Source of the DNA: Sphaerimonospora sp050942215
Lineage (GTDB): Bacteria; Actinomycetota; Actinomycetes; Streptosporangiales; Streptosporangiaceae
Reading direction: 5' to 3'
DNA: 64,000 nt
NCBI RefSeq assembly: GCF_050942215.1
Contig: NZ_CP192056.1
Span: 992,001-1,056,000, forward strand
Of this stretch, positions 35,649 to 44,965 are shown piece after piece. Under the pieces are notes generated by a model. It did no database searches. It had not been told where the DNA came from and saw only the letters and a program-made list of their open reading frames with translations. The first letter of the stretch is position 1; each line of letters starts with the position of its first letter. The position numbers were made by a program, and so were the translations under genes.

Positions 35649-36137
35649 TCAGCTTCCGGGTGAGTCGGCCTGTGGGCACACGTTCGCCCTGATCACGGCG
35701 AGCAGCGAGCGGAGCGTCTCCTCCTGCTCCGGGGTCAGGCCGCGGGTCATCCGCCGCTGGGTCTCCTCGTCGATCCGGCGGACCTCCGGTTCCAGCGCGT
35801 CGCCCTTCGGCGTGGTGCTCACGATGCTGATGCGCCGATTCGTGGGGCAGGGGGAGCGGCTCACCAGGCCGCTGCGCTCCAGGCGCTGCAGGCTCTTGGT
35901 CATCGTCGACATGTCGATGCCCAAGATGGCGGCGAGCCTGCTCTGGGCCTGCGGGCCGTTGTCCCAGAGTGCGTTCAGCACGCGGTCCTGCCCGGGGTAG
36001 AGGTCGATCTCGGCCAGAAGGGCCGCGTGCAGCACCCGGTGTCCGTGTGAAGCCAAGGCCATCAGGCAGCTGATGCTCTCGGCGTCCTCTCGCGGGCTCG
36101 AACCTGCCGTCGTGTCGTCAACCAGCGGCTCCGCCAT
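35649..36137 (-). CDS. MarR-family transcriptional regulator
   Basis: 162 residues. The winged helix-turn-helix spans roughly residues 55-115: YPGQDRVLNALWDNGPQAQSRLA, then DMSTMTKSLQRLERSGLVSRS with the wing Arg pair in NRRISIV. The start ATG 36137 is preferred over the longer frame because upstream codons would cross the operator array. It is divergent from the Old Yellow Enzyme gene, and the phased TTGG-N4-CCAA array lies between them, so it probably represses both itself and that gene until an electrophile or quinone binds (inference). Confidence 0.9.
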   Translation of the reverse strand: MAEPLVDDTTAGSSPREDAESISCLMALASHGHRVLHAALLAEIDLYPGQDRVLNALWDNGPQAQSRLAAILGIDMSTMTKSLQRLERSGLVSRSPCPTNRRISIVSTTPKGDALEPEVRRIDEETQRRMTRGLTPEQEETLRSLLAVIRANVCPQADSPGS

Positions 36138-36186
36138 GGCGGGTCTCACACCCTTTCTTGTGTCCACCAGAGTACCCGCTTGCATA

Positions 36187-36250
36187 TTGGTCGGCCAAGT
36201 TGTAAAACATGGATGGTCGGCCAAGTTGGTCGGCCAAATTGGCGAACCAA
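36187..36250. promoter_or_regulatory. Operator array with 13-bp period between marR and the OYE gene
   Basis: TTGGTCGGCCAA or a one-base variant occurs at 36187-36198, 36213-36224 and 36226-36237; TTGGCGAACCAA lies at 36239-36250. A weaker form (TTGTAAAACATG) fills 36200-36211. The five sites therefore repeat every 13 bp. Each has TTGG/CCAA dyad symmetry. Overlap with both divergent promoters fits a regulator covering the region cooperatively. Confidence 0.75.
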
Positions 36251-36276
36251 GTCAAAACCCTCAGAAAGGTCGGATC

Positions 36277-37341
36277 ATGATGTTCAGGTCCTACGAGCTG
36301 GGCTCGCTGCACCTGCCCAACCGCCTCGCCATGGCGCCCATGACCCGCTCGCGCTCGTATGTGGCGGGAATCCCCTCATCCCTGACGGCTCTCTACTACG
36401 CCCAGCGCGCCTCGGCCGGACTGATCATCACCGGGGGGGTCCAGCCCAGCGCCGCGGGCAAGGGCTATATGGACACCCCGGGGCTGCACACCGACGAACA
36501 GGTGGCCGGGTGGTGTGAGGTGACCGATGCCGTGCACGCGGCGGGCGGGCGGATCTTCGCCCAGATCATGCACGCGGGCCGGATCGGCCATCCCGGCAAC
36601 ACCGGTGCCCTCCCCGTCGCGCCTTCGGCCGTACGGGCCGCCGGGCAGATCTTCACCCCGGACGGGCCGCAGGATCACCCCGTCCCGGTGGAGCTGTCCA
36701 CCGCCGAGGTGGAGGAGACCACCCGGGACTTCGTGCGGGCCGCCCGCCTGGCGATCGACGCAGGGTTCGACGGCGTCGAGCTGCACGGCGCCAACGGCTA
36801 TCTCATCCACCAGTTCCTGTCGCAGAACGCCAACCTGCGTGACGACCGCTACGGGGGAACGGTCGCCGGGCGGATCAGATTCGCCGTCGAGACCGCCGAG
36901 GCCGTCGCCGCCGAGATCGGCGGGCACCGGGTGGGCATCCGGCTGTCGCCGGCCAACGGCGTCAATGACCTCGTCGAGGACGACGCGCACGAGCTCTATC
37001 CGGCCCTGGTGTCCGAGCTCGCGAGGCTCGATCTCGTCTACCTGCACATGGTGGCGGCCGGTGGCGACGAGCTCAGCCGGCGGATCCGCGACCTGTGGCC
37101 GGCCACCCTCGTCGTCAACGACCCGGCGGGCGTCGACCCGGCCGTCACCGCGGCCAAATGGCTGGAGTGGGGCGCCGACCTGGTCGCGCTGGGCCGGGCG
37201 TTCCTGGCCAACCCCGACCTGCCGCTGCGCCTGCGCCTCGGTGCGCCGCTCAACGAGAGCGACACCGCCAGCTACTTCGGCGGCGACCACCGGGGGTACA
37301 CGGACTATCCGGCGCTCGCCCTGCACCCCTCGGCGGTCTGA
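36277..37341 (+). CDS. Old Yellow Enzyme-family alkene reductase
   Basis: 354-residue FMN-dependent ene-reductase of the NemA/OYE group. Seen: LAMAPMTRSRS near the N-terminus, QIMHAGRIGHP, the substrate-binding HGANGYLIHQFLSQNANLRDDRYGG, and FMN-phosphate-binding LVALGRAFLANPDLP. It reduces activated double bonds of enones, quinones or nitro compounds with NAD(P)H. The start is ATG 36277 with GAAAGG upstream; a second ATG follows at 36280. Control by the divergent MarR gene is likely. Confidence 0.93.
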   Translation: MMFRSYELGSLHLPNRLAMAPMTRSRSYVAGIPSSLTALYYAQRASAGLIITGGVQPSAAGKGYMDTPGLHTDEQVAGWCEVTDAVHAAGGRIFAQIMHAGRIGHPGNTGALPVAPSAVRAAGQIFTPDGPQDHPVPVELSTAEVEETTRDFVRAARLAIDAGFDGVELHGANGYLIHQFLSQNANLRDDRYGGTVAGRIRFAVETAEAVAAEIGGHRVGIRLSPANGVNDLVEDDAHELYPALVSELARLDLVYLHMVAAGGDELSRRIRDLWPATLVVNDPAGVDPAVTAAKWLEWGADLVALGRAFLANPDLPLRLRLGAPLNESDTASYFGGDHRGYTDYPALALHPSAV

Positions 37342-37418
37342 GCGATCGGGCGGGCGGGGTGGTCGCGGGCCGCCGATAAACTGGCGTTGCCGCTCGCTGC
37401 CTTTGGGGGTCCCTTCCG

Positions 37419-38966
37419 GTGTCTGAGTTCGACACGGTCCTCGTCGTGGATTTCGGCGCGCAGTACGCGCAGCTGATCGCCCGCCGGGTGCGTGAATGCC
37501 ACGTCTACTCCGAGATCGTCCCTTCGACGATGCCGGTGGCCGAGATGCTGGCCAGGGAGCCCAAGGCGATCATCCTGTCCGGCGGTCCGTCCTCGGTGTA
37601 CGCCGAGGGTGCGCCGGCCGTCCCCGCCGGTCTGTTCGAGACCGGGGTGCCGACGCTCGGCATCTGCTACGGCTATCAGGCGATGGCCCTGGAGCTGGGC
37701 GGCGAGGTGGCCAGGACGGGGGCCGCCGAATACGGCGGTACCTCGCTGAGCGTGCTCCGGGAGGGAGCGCTGTTCGCCGGGCTGCCGGCCACCCAGTCGG
37801 TCTGGATGTCCCACGGAGACACCGTGGTCGAGGCCCCGGCCGGGTTCGTCGTCACGGCATCGACCGAGGCGACGCCGGTCGCGGCGATGGAGGACCCGGC
37901 GCGCGGCCTGTACGGCGTGCAGTTCCACCCCGAGGTGCTCCACTCCGAGCACGGGCAGGCCGTGCTCAGACACTTCCTCGAGGCGGCCGGCTGCCGCCCG
38001 TCGTGGACGATGCTCAACATCGTCGAGGACGCGATCGAGGCGGTGCGGACACAGATCGGCGACGGCCGGGCCATCTGCGCCCTGTCGGGCGGCGTGGACT
38101 CCGCGGTGGCAGGCGCGCTTGTCCAGCGGGCCATCGGCGACCGGCTGACCTGCGTGTTCGTCGACCATGGGCTGCTGCGCAAGGGGGAGGCCGAGCAGGT
38201 CGAGCGCGACTTCGTGGCGGCGACCGGGGTGAAGCTCCGCGTCGTCGACGCGGCCGAGCGGTTCCTCAAGGCGCTGTCCGGCGTGACCGACCCCGAGGAG
38301 AAGCGCAAGATCATCGGCCGGGAGTTCATCCGGGTGTTCGAAGACGAGCAGCGTGCGATCCTCGCCGACGGCCCGGTCGACTTCCTCGTCCAGGGCACGC
38401 TCTATCCCGACGTCGTCGAGTCCGGCGGCGGCACCGGCACCGCCAACATCAAGTCCCACCACAACGTGGGCGGCCTGCCGGAGGACCTGAAGTTCGCGCT
38501 GGTCGAGCCGCTGCGCACGTTGTTCAAGGACGAGGTGCGACGGGTCGGCGAGGAGCTCGGCCTGCCCCCGGCGATGGTCTGGCGGCAGCCGTTCCCCGGC
38601 CCGGGCCTCGGCATCCGGATCGTCGGCGAGGTCACCAGCGAGCGCCTCGACCTGCTGCGTGAGGCGGACGCCATCGCCCGCGAGGAGCTGTCGCGCGCCG
38701 GCCTCGACCAGGACATCTGGCAGTGTCCGGTCGTGCTGCTGGCCGACGTGCGGTCGGTCGGCGTGCAGGGCGACGGCCGCACGTACGGCCATCCGATCGT
38801 GCTCAGGCCGGTGACCTCCGAGGACGCGATGACCGCCGACTGGGCCCGTGTGCCCTACGACGTGCTGTCGCGGATCTCGACCAGGATCACCAACGAGGTC
38901 GGCGAGGTCAACCGCGTCGTCCTCGACATCACCAGCAAGCCGCCCGGCACCATCGAGTGGGAGTGA
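37419..38966 (+). CDS. guaA: GMP synthase (glutamine-hydrolysing)
   Basis: 515 residues, standard length. The N-terminal class I amidotransferase has LGICYGYQAM with the nucleophilic Cys and FHPEVLHSEHG with the His/Glu pair. The central ATP pyrophosphatase loop is LSGGVDSAVAGAL, and the C-terminal dimerisation domain ends KPPGTIEWE. It aminates XMP, the product of guaB upstream. The start is GTG 37419. It closes the conserved purine/ChoD backbone of this region. Confidence 0.98.
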   Translation: MSEFDTVLVVDFGAQYAQLIARRVRECHVYSEIVPSTMPVAEMLAREPKAIILSGGPSSVYAEGAPAVPAGLFETGVPTLGICYGYQAMALELGGEVARTGAAEYGGTSLSVLREGALFAGLPATQSVWMSHGDTVVEAPAGFVVTASTEATPVAAMEDPARGLYGVQFHPEVLHSEHGQAVLRHFLEAAGCRPSWTMLNIVEDAIEAVRTQIGDGRAICALSGGVDSAVAGALVQRAIGDRLTCVFVDHGLLRKGEAEQVERDFVAATGVKLRVVDAAERFLKALSGVTDPEEKRKIIGREFIRVFEDEQRAILADGPVDFLVQGTLYPDVVESGGGTGTANIKSHHNVGGLPEDLKFALVEPLRTLFKDEVRRVGEELGLPPAMVWRQPFPGPGLGIRIVGEVTSERLDLLREADAIAREELSRAGLDQDIWQCPVVLLADVRSVGVQGDGRTYGHPIVLRPVTSEDAMTADWARVPYDVLSRISTRITNEVGEVNRVVLDITSKPPGTIEWE

Positions 38967-39019
38967 TCCCTCGCCGGAATCTTTCAGTGTGGTTTGTGTA
39001 GGGCGGGTATGGTATCGCG

Positions 39020-40297
39020 GTGATTGCCGCTCAGCCCGACACCGCCCCGCAGGGCACATCCGTTGATCACGGCGCACGGCTCGCCTGGCTCGACGCGTTA
39101 CGCGGGCTCGGCGCCCTTGCGGTGGTCGCCGAGCACGTGCTTCCGTGGGCGATGCCGTCGCTCCGGCCGTACCGGTTCAATATCGGCATCTACGGCGTGC
39201 TGGTGTTCTTCCTGGTGAGCGGATACATCATTCCGGCGTCGCTGGAGCGCCGGGGCGACGTACGTGCCTTCTGGATCAGCCGCCTGTTCCGCCTCTACCC
39301 GATCTACCTGCTGGTCGTCGGGCTCGTGCTCGTCATGGCGTTCTGGGTTCCGGTACGCGACTCGGTGCCGCGCCACTTCTCGGCGGTGGCCGCGCACGTG
39401 ACCATGCTGTTCGACGTGGCACACCAGGGCGGCATGGTCAACACGATGTGGACGCTGTCGTACGAGATGGTGTTCTACCTGATCGTGACGGCTCTGTTCG
39501 TGCGCGGCGCGCACCGGCGCAGCGGGCTGATCGCCATCGTCTTCGGGGTGGCGGCGATCTGCGCCGGGCTGGTGCTGTCCGGCCCGCTGCTGCCCGATCA
39601 CTGGCCCGCGATCATCGCGTTCGTGCTCTTCGTGGCGGGCATGGCCTGCCTGATCTCCGGCCGGTTCCGCACGATCGCGGCCTATGTTCTGGGGCTGATG
39701 GCGCTCACGCTGCTCCTGTCCGGCAGCTACGTCCCGTGGTTCGGGGCGATGATCCTCGCGGTGATGTTCACCGGGACGGCGATCTACCGCTGGGAGCAGG
39801 GCACCGGCGGCCTCGTCCCGGTCGCCGTCTCGGCTGTGCTCGTGGCGGTGGCGCCGGTCTGGTCGATCCAGGCGGGCTGGTGGTGGGTGCAGCCCGACGT
39901 GTGGATCACCACGGTCGCCCTCGCCGGCGGCACCTTCGCGATCGGCATGGCCCTGCGCGGACGGACCGTGCCCACCGCGCTGACCTGGCTGGGCCTGATC
40001 AGCTACTCGGTCTATCTGCTGCACGTTCCACTGATGACGTATCTCAGCGGCGTGGTGGGCGACCTGCGCGCCATGCCGGCCGTCGTCCAGATGGCCCTCA
40101 CGCTCGGCTACCTCGCGGTGCTGCTGTGCGTGAGCTGGTTGACGTACCGTTTCGTGGAGTCACCGGCACGGCGCCTCGGCAGGTCGTGGATCGGCCGCGG
40201 CGGGGACGCCGCGGCCTCTAGCCCTCGGTCCCGTCCGGGAACTCCATTTCGTCCGAGTCGTCCGGCAGCATGTCGGGATACACCTCACCCGGGGTGA
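39020..40297 (+). CDS. Membrane acyltransferase 3 family protein
   Basis: 425 residues with about ten hydrophobic helices and the family opening LAWLDALRGLGALAVVAEH, which carries the conserved Arg and His. Such enzymes O-acetylate or acylate surface polysaccharides or antibiotics. The start is GTG 39020. The last 80 bp, encoding a Pro/Arg-rich tail, overlap the convergent deacetylase gene. It is the first gene of a surface-polymer region that continues to 61563. Confidence 0.85.
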   Translation: MIAAQPDTAPQGTSVDHGARLAWLDALRGLGALAVVAEHVLPWAMPSLRPYRFNIGIYGVLVFFLVSGYIIPASLERRGDVRAFWISRLFRLYPIYLLVVGLVLVMAFWVPVRDSVPRHFSAVAAHVTMLFDVAHQGGMVNTMWTLSYEMVFYLIVTALFVRGAHRRSGLIAIVFGVAAICAGLVLSGPLLPDHWPAIIAFVLFVAGMACLISGRFRTIAAYVLGLMALTLLLSGSYVPWFGAMILAVMFTGTAIYRWEQGTGGLVPVAVSAVLVAVAPVWSIQAGWWWVQPDVWITTVALAGGTFAIGMALRGRTVPTALTWLGLISYSVYLLHVPLMTYLSGVVGDLRAMPAVVQMALTLGYLAVLLCVSWLTYRFVESPARRLGRSWIGRGGDAAASSPRSRPGTPFRPSRPAACRDTPHPG

Positions 40298-40976
40298 GCT
40301 TCTGGCCCTCGAGCAGCTTGGAGACCGTGACGAAGCGGTATCCCTGCTTGGTCAGCTCCCGCAGCACGGTGGGCAGTGACGAGATCGTCTCCTTGACGGT
40401 CTCGTGCATCAGGACCACGGCGCCCGGCTCAGCGATCTCCAGTGCCTTCGAGGTGAGCAACTTCACATTGCGGTAGTCCTTGATGTAGTCCTTCGTGGCG
40501 ACGGTGCCGGGGATCTGCACCATCCCGAACTTCGCCACGATCTCCTTGGCGTCCTCCGTGTAGAGGCCGCCGGGCGCGCGGAACAGCACGGGGTTCTTGC
40601 CCGTGGCCTTCTTGATGATCCGCTGGGCGTCCCGCACCTCCACGTAGATCTGCTGGGAGGTGAGATCGGTGAAGTATTTGTGGTCCCAGGTGTGGTTGCC
40701 GATCTCGTGGCCGTCCTTGGCGACCTTGCCGACCAGCTTGAGGTTCTTCTTGACCCGATTTCCGATCATGAAGAACGTGGCCTTCGCCTTGTATTTCTTC
40801 AGGACCTTCAGCAGGGTCTCGGTGTTCTCCGCCGGGCCGTCGTCAAAGGTGAGCGCGATGCACTTGTGCACCACGCAGTACGGCTCTGGCGCGGTCCGGC
40901 TCGCCTGCGCGGGTGTGGCCATCGCTGTCGTCAGCGAGCACGCGACGGCGATGGGGATCAATCGACGGAATGCCAT
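40218..40976 (-). CDS. Secreted polysaccharide deacetylase (NodB domain)
   Basis: 252 residues. A signal peptide precedes TPAQA. The NodB domain begins IALTFDDGPAENT with the catalytic Asp and metal Asp, then HEIGNHTWDH with the metal His residues, RAPGGLY, and a His in VLMHETV. It removes N- or O-acetyl groups from peptidoglycan or another glycan outside the cell. Start ATG 40976 is preceded by GAGGAG. It converges on the acyltransferase gene with 80 bp of overlap, so acylation and deacylation genes are paired here. Confidence 0.92.
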   Translation of the reverse strand: MAFRRLIPIAVACSLTTAMATPAQASRTAPEPYCVVHKCIALTFDDGPAENTETLLKVLKKYKAKATFFMIGNRVKKNLKLVGKVAKDGHEIGNHTWDHKYFTDLTSQQIYVEVRDAQRIIKKATGKNPVLFRAPGGLYTEDAKEIVAKFGMVQIPGTVATKDYIKDYRNVKLLTSKALEIAEPGAVVLMHETVKETISSLPTVLRELTKQGYRFVTVSKLLEGQKLTPGEVYPDMLPDDSDEMEFPDGTEG

Positions 40977-41160
40977 GGTCGGGATGCTCCTCGGGGGATC
41001 TTTGGTTCGGCATCGTAACGTGTTCGCCTGGGAACCCCCGTAAACCTTCAGCCAAGAACGGGTGTATGACGGCCACTCCAGCCGTGCCTTTCGCGATGCT
41101 GTCCCGGTCGATGTGATGCGGGATCGCCGGGGCCACCGGCCGAGGACCAGAGGAGGGCGG

Positions 41161-43173
41161 GTGACCCGAGCCGCCACCCAGGCCACCATCCGGGCCGCCG
41201 CCCGGATCACCACGAGGATCACCACGCGGGCCGCCGCCCGGGGCGGGACATGGGGCGGGACACGGGGCGGGACGCGGACCGTGCGGACGTGGGGGGCCTG
41301 CCTGGGGTTCGAATCCTGTCCCGAACTGCTCGACCGTCTCACCGAGGTCTTCCCCGGCCCGTGGACCCGCCTGGCCGAGATCGGCGTGGTCGCCGGCTCG
41401 GCGGTGGCCGGGCCGTACGACTCGGTCGTCATCGCGGTGCGGTCCCCGGCCGACGTGCGCAGGGCCGTACCGATGCGCGACCTGCTGCCGCGGGCGCCGC
41501 GCGTGCGGATCGCGGTGGCGGAGGTCCCGCCGTGGGCGGTCCAGCCGCTGCCGACGGCGGGCGACGGAACGGCCTGGCGGCATCTGGTGGATCTGCGGAT
41601 CAGGCGCAGATCACGGGGCTGGCAGATCGACGCCAGGTTCGCCGAGCCGGTGGCCGCCGGCGAGGTGCTCGCCCATGTCGCGCACGGGCTCTTCGGGGCA
41701 CGCCGTCACCTGACCCAGCCGGTGGTCGGCCTCGCCGGGGCGGACGCCGCCCGGTGGCGGCCCGGTGATCTCAACGCGACGCCCTCGCCGCCGGGAGGTC
41801 GGGTCCCGGAACGGCGCGACGCCCCCGGATGCGATCTCCTGCTGCGTGTCGCGGAAGACGGCGCGACGCCCTGGCACGCGGTGCCCGGAGACGGGGGGCC
41901 CTGGGAGGCGGTGCCCTGGAACCCGGGGCAGCGGCGCGACTCCGTCCCGCTCGTGACCCGGCGCCCCATCGGTTCCCGGCATCCGGACCCGCATCCCGAC
42001 CTGCTGCCTCCGGTGGACGAGGTCGTGATCAACCCCATCGGGTTCCGGCCGGACCCGTCGATGCCGCTGGCCGCGCTCGCCGAGCATGGTCCGGGCCTCG
42101 CCGTGACCTGCGGTCCCGACGTGCTCGTACGGCTCCCGCCGGACGGCGGCCTCACCGACGCCGACGTCGCCCGGCTGCGCGACGTACGCGGCGTGGTCGT
42201 GCCCGCGCTGGAGGGAAGGCCCCTGATCGCGGCGGGGATCGTCGCGGCCCTGGCCGCTGCGGGGGTCCCGGTCGTCGCCGAAGACGACCCGGCGCGCGAC
42301 GCGGCCCTGGGGCCCGAGCTCGCCACCGCGCTGGTGGCGGTGGAGCCGGACAGACTCGACTCCGACCTCCACCGGGAGGAGATCAGCATCACGCTGCGCC
42401 GCCGGGCGCTGCGCGTCCACGGTGCGGCGGCCCGCTGGAGCGGCATCGCCTCGGCCGCCGGGCTGCCGGTGCCGCCCGAGCCGTCGGTCTCGATCCTGCT
42501 GTGCACGCGCCGCCCGGAGATGCTCCCGTTCGCCCTGGAGCAGCTGAGGCGGCAGCGCGGAGTGCGGGCCGAGCTGATCGTCGGCCTGCACGGTGACCGG
42601 CTCGAAAGCGCGGCGGCGAGGGAGACGAAGATCGACGGCGGCCCGTTCCCCGTCACCGTCGTCACGGCTCCGTCCGCCCGGCCGTTCGGCGAGGTGCTGA
42701 ACCGGATGGCGGCGGTCGCGTCCGGATCGTTCCTGGCGAAGGTGGACGACGACGACTGGTACGGCCCCGACCACCTCGCCGACCTGCTGCTCGCGCAGCT
42801 CTACTCCGGCGCCGACCTCGTCGGCTCCGCGGCCGAGTTCGTCTACCTGGAGCCGATCGACGTGACGATCAGACGTCCCATCGGGACCGAGAGGTTCGTC
42901 CCGCAGGTCGCCGGGGGGACCATGCTGATCGCGCGGGCCGCGTTCGAGGCGGTGGGCGGGTTCCGGCCGCTGCCGCGCACGGTGGACGGCCAGTTGCTGG
43001 AGGCGGTGCAGGCGGCGGGCGGGCGGATCTACCGCACGCACGGATTCAACTACGTCCTGCGCCGCCGCGCCGCACGGGGGCACACCTGGCAGCAGCCGCT
43101 GCCGTCGTTCCTCGGCTCCTATCGGGAGCAGTGGCGCGGCCTGGTCTTCAACGAGCTGATGGTGCGGAGATGA
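41161..43173 (+). CDS. Glycosyltransferase with long N-terminal region
   Basis: 670 residues from GTG 41161, chosen because GAGGAGGGCGG stands just upstream. A low-complexity Arg/Thr/Gly-rich start (about residues 1-45) and a 400-residue region of unknown fold precede a C-terminal GT2 domain: SVSILLCTRRPEMLPFALEQL, then AKVDDDDWYGPDHL with the DXD-type motif. It probably adds a sugar to a teichoic-acid or capsule polymer. The stop lies 5 bp before the next glycosyltransferase gene, so they are co-transcribed. Confidence 0.78.
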   Translation: MTRAATQATIRAAARITTRITTRAAARGGTWGGTRGGTRTVRTWGACLGFESCPELLDRLTEVFPGPWTRLAEIGVVAGSAVAGPYDSVVIAVRSPADVRRAVPMRDLLPRAPRVRIAVAEVPPWAVQPLPTAGDGTAWRHLVDLRIRRRSRGWQIDARFAEPVAAGEVLAHVAHGLFGARRHLTQPVVGLAGADAARWRPGDLNATPSPPGGRVPERRDAPGCDLLLRVAEDGATPWHAVPGDGGPWEAVPWNPGQRRDSVPLVTRRPIGSRHPDPHPDLLPPVDEVVINPIGFRPDPSMPLAALAEHGPGLAVTCGPDVLVRLPPDGGLTDADVARLRDVRGVVVPALEGRPLIAAGIVAALAAAGVPVVAEDDPARDAALGPELATALVAVEPDRLDSDLHREEISITLRRRALRVHGAAARWSGIASAAGLPVPPEPSVSILLCTRRPEMLPFALEQLRRQRGVRAELIVGLHGDRLESAAARETKIDGGPFPVTVVTAPSARPFGEVLNRMAAVASGSFLAKVDDDDWYGPDHLADLLLAQLYSGADLVGSAAEFVYLEPIDVTIRRPIGTERFVPQVAGGTMLIARAAFEAVGGFRPLPRTVDGQLLEAVQAAGGRIYRTHGFNYVLRRRAARGHTWQQPLPSFLGSYREQWRGLVFNELMVRR

Positions 43174-43178
43174 ACTGA

Positions 43179-44903
43179 ATGACCATGTCATGGACGCCAA
43201 CGCCCCACATGTCGTGGATCTCCCAGATTCCTCCGGCTCCCGCCACGCCGCGGATTCCGCGTAACGACTACGGTGTGCTCGGCGCGCCGCCCGCGCTGGG
43301 CGCGTGGACGCCGGAACTGTCGGTGAGCGTGGTGATCCCCGCCTATCGGGCGGAGCGTACGCTGCCGTTGACGCTGGCCGCCCTGGCCCGGCAGACCTAC
43401 CCCGGTCACCTGATCGAGGTCGTCGTCGTGGACGACGGTGAGGAGCCCATGGGCTCCCTGCCCGATCTCGTGCCGCCGCTGACCCGGGTGATCCGCCCGG
43501 GCTCCGGCGTCTGGGGCAAGCCGAGCGCCTGCACCGCGGGAGCCGAGGCGGCCGGCGGCGACGTCGTCCACTTCCTCGACGCCGACCTCGTGCCGTCCCC
43601 CGAGCACATAGAGGCGCAGATGCGCTGGCACCACCTCGCCGACTACCTGGTCGTGCTCGGACATCTGAGTTTCGTGCCGGGGCTCGACCAGGTGCCCGCC
43701 GGCGAGGTGCTGGCGGCGATCGAGGCCGGCACGCTGGACCGGCTCTTCGGGGACGGCATGCCGCAGTGGACGCAGCGGCGCTGGGACGAGACCGCGGACC
43801 TGCGGGAGGCGGGCCTGCACGCCTTCTCCGTCACCGTCGGCGCCACGCTCTCCGTCCGGGCCGAGCTGCTGCGTGCGGCCGGCGGGATGGACCGCACGCT
43901 GGTGCTCGGCGAGGACACCGAGCTGGGATATCGGCTGGCCCAGGCCGGCGCCGTCTTCGTCGCCGACCGCGCCGCTCGCGGTCGCCACATCGGCGATTCC
44001 ACCGTGATGCGGCGCGAGCAGGACGTGAAGCGGCACAACTGGCCCTACCTGGCCGAGCGGGTGCCCGCCTTCCGCTGGCTGCGCGACCACCCCCACCGGC
44101 GTTACCTCGTGCCGTACGTCGAGGCCGTCGTACGGGTGGCGGACGCCTCGTTCGAAGAGGTGCGCGCCACGGTCGACGGCCTGCTCGCCAGCAGGCTGCC
44201 CGACGTCGCCGTCAAGATCATCGGTCCGTGGGGACGGCTCGACGACGGCCGCCGCAGTCCCCTCGACGACCCGTGGCTCGATCTGCGGCTCGTACGCGGG
44301 TGCTACGAGGGGGAGACCCGGGTCGCCTACTGCGAGAGCCTGCCGGAAGACTGCGCGCCCGTGCCCTTCCGGCTGCACTGCCCGCCGGGATGGGCGCCCT
44401 CCCGGGGCACGCTGGGCTCCCTCGTCAAGTTCGCCGACAAGCACTGCCTCGGCGTCGTCTCCGTCGCGCTCGAGGAGCGCGAGCCGGCTGGCCCGCCAGA
44501 GCCGCGGGGATCGAGCGGGGCGCCGGGATCGAGCGGGCCTGCGGGACTCACCGGGCAGGACATGCGGTCCGAGATCGTGCACGCACGGCTGGAGCGTACG
44601 GCGGCGCTGAACCGCGCCCGCCGGTGCGCGCGCGGGTCCGCCGCCGGCGATCACACCGACCTGGACGATCTCGTGCACGAGATGTTCGGCACGGTCTGGG
44701 TCGCCGGAGACACCTGGGGTCTCGTCAGGGCCGAGGCCGCGGCCACGGCGGGACGGACGCCGCGCAAGGTGCGGCGGCGGCCCGGGAGGCGACCGCCGGC
44801 CGCCAGGCTGCGCAGGATCGCCGGGATGTGCGGGGTCGCCAGGCTGAGCCGTACGGCACGACTGCTGCTGCGCCGGCTGCGCGCCATGGTCAGCCCGGGG
44901 TGA
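43179..44903 (+). CDS. Family 2 glycosyltransferase
   Basis: 574 residues. The GT2 fold starts SVSVVIPAYRAERTLPLTL and continues to EVVVVDDGEEP, HFLDADLVPSP (DXD-type) and LVLGEDTELGYRLAQAGA. The C-terminal 250 residues are a second region that ends in a very basic tail, which may hold the protein at the membrane. Spacing to its neighbours (5 bp and 62 bp) suggests one operon with 41161-48520. Confidence 0.85.
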   Translation: MTMSWTPTPHMSWISQIPPAPATPRIPRNDYGVLGAPPALGAWTPELSVSVVIPAYRAERTLPLTLAALARQTYPGHLIEVVVVDDGEEPMGSLPDLVPPLTRVIRPGSGVWGKPSACTAGAEAAGGDVVHFLDADLVPSPEHIEAQMRWHHLADYLVVLGHLSFVPGLDQVPAGEVLAAIEAGTLDRLFGDGMPQWTQRRWDETADLREAGLHAFSVTVGATLSVRAELLRAAGGMDRTLVLGEDTELGYRLAQAGAVFVADRAARGRHIGDSTVMRREQDVKRHNWPYLAERVPAFRWLRDHPHRRYLVPYVEAVVRVADASFEEVRATVDGLLASRLPDVAVKIIGPWGRLDDGRRSPLDDPWLDLRLVRGCYEGETRVAYCESLPEDCAPVPFRLHCPPGWAPSRGTLGSLVKFADKHCLGVVSVALEEREPAGPPEPRGSSGAPGSSGPAGLTGQDMRSEIVHARLERTAALNRARRCARGSAAGDHTDLDDLVHEMFGTVWVAGDTWGLVRAEAAATAGRTPRKVRRRPGRRPPAARLRRIAGMCGVARLSRTARLLLRRLRAMVSPG

Positions 44904-44965
44904 GTGGGGCGAGATAGCCCGTAACGGTCGCCGCGGAAGTTCCGCCGAGTTGGAAGGACCCGTCT

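Noticed and set aside
41300..41322. tRNA T-arm-like sequence GGGGTTCGAATCC
   Set aside because: It lies inside a continuous glycosyltransferase reading frame, and no acceptor or anticodon stem can be formed around it.
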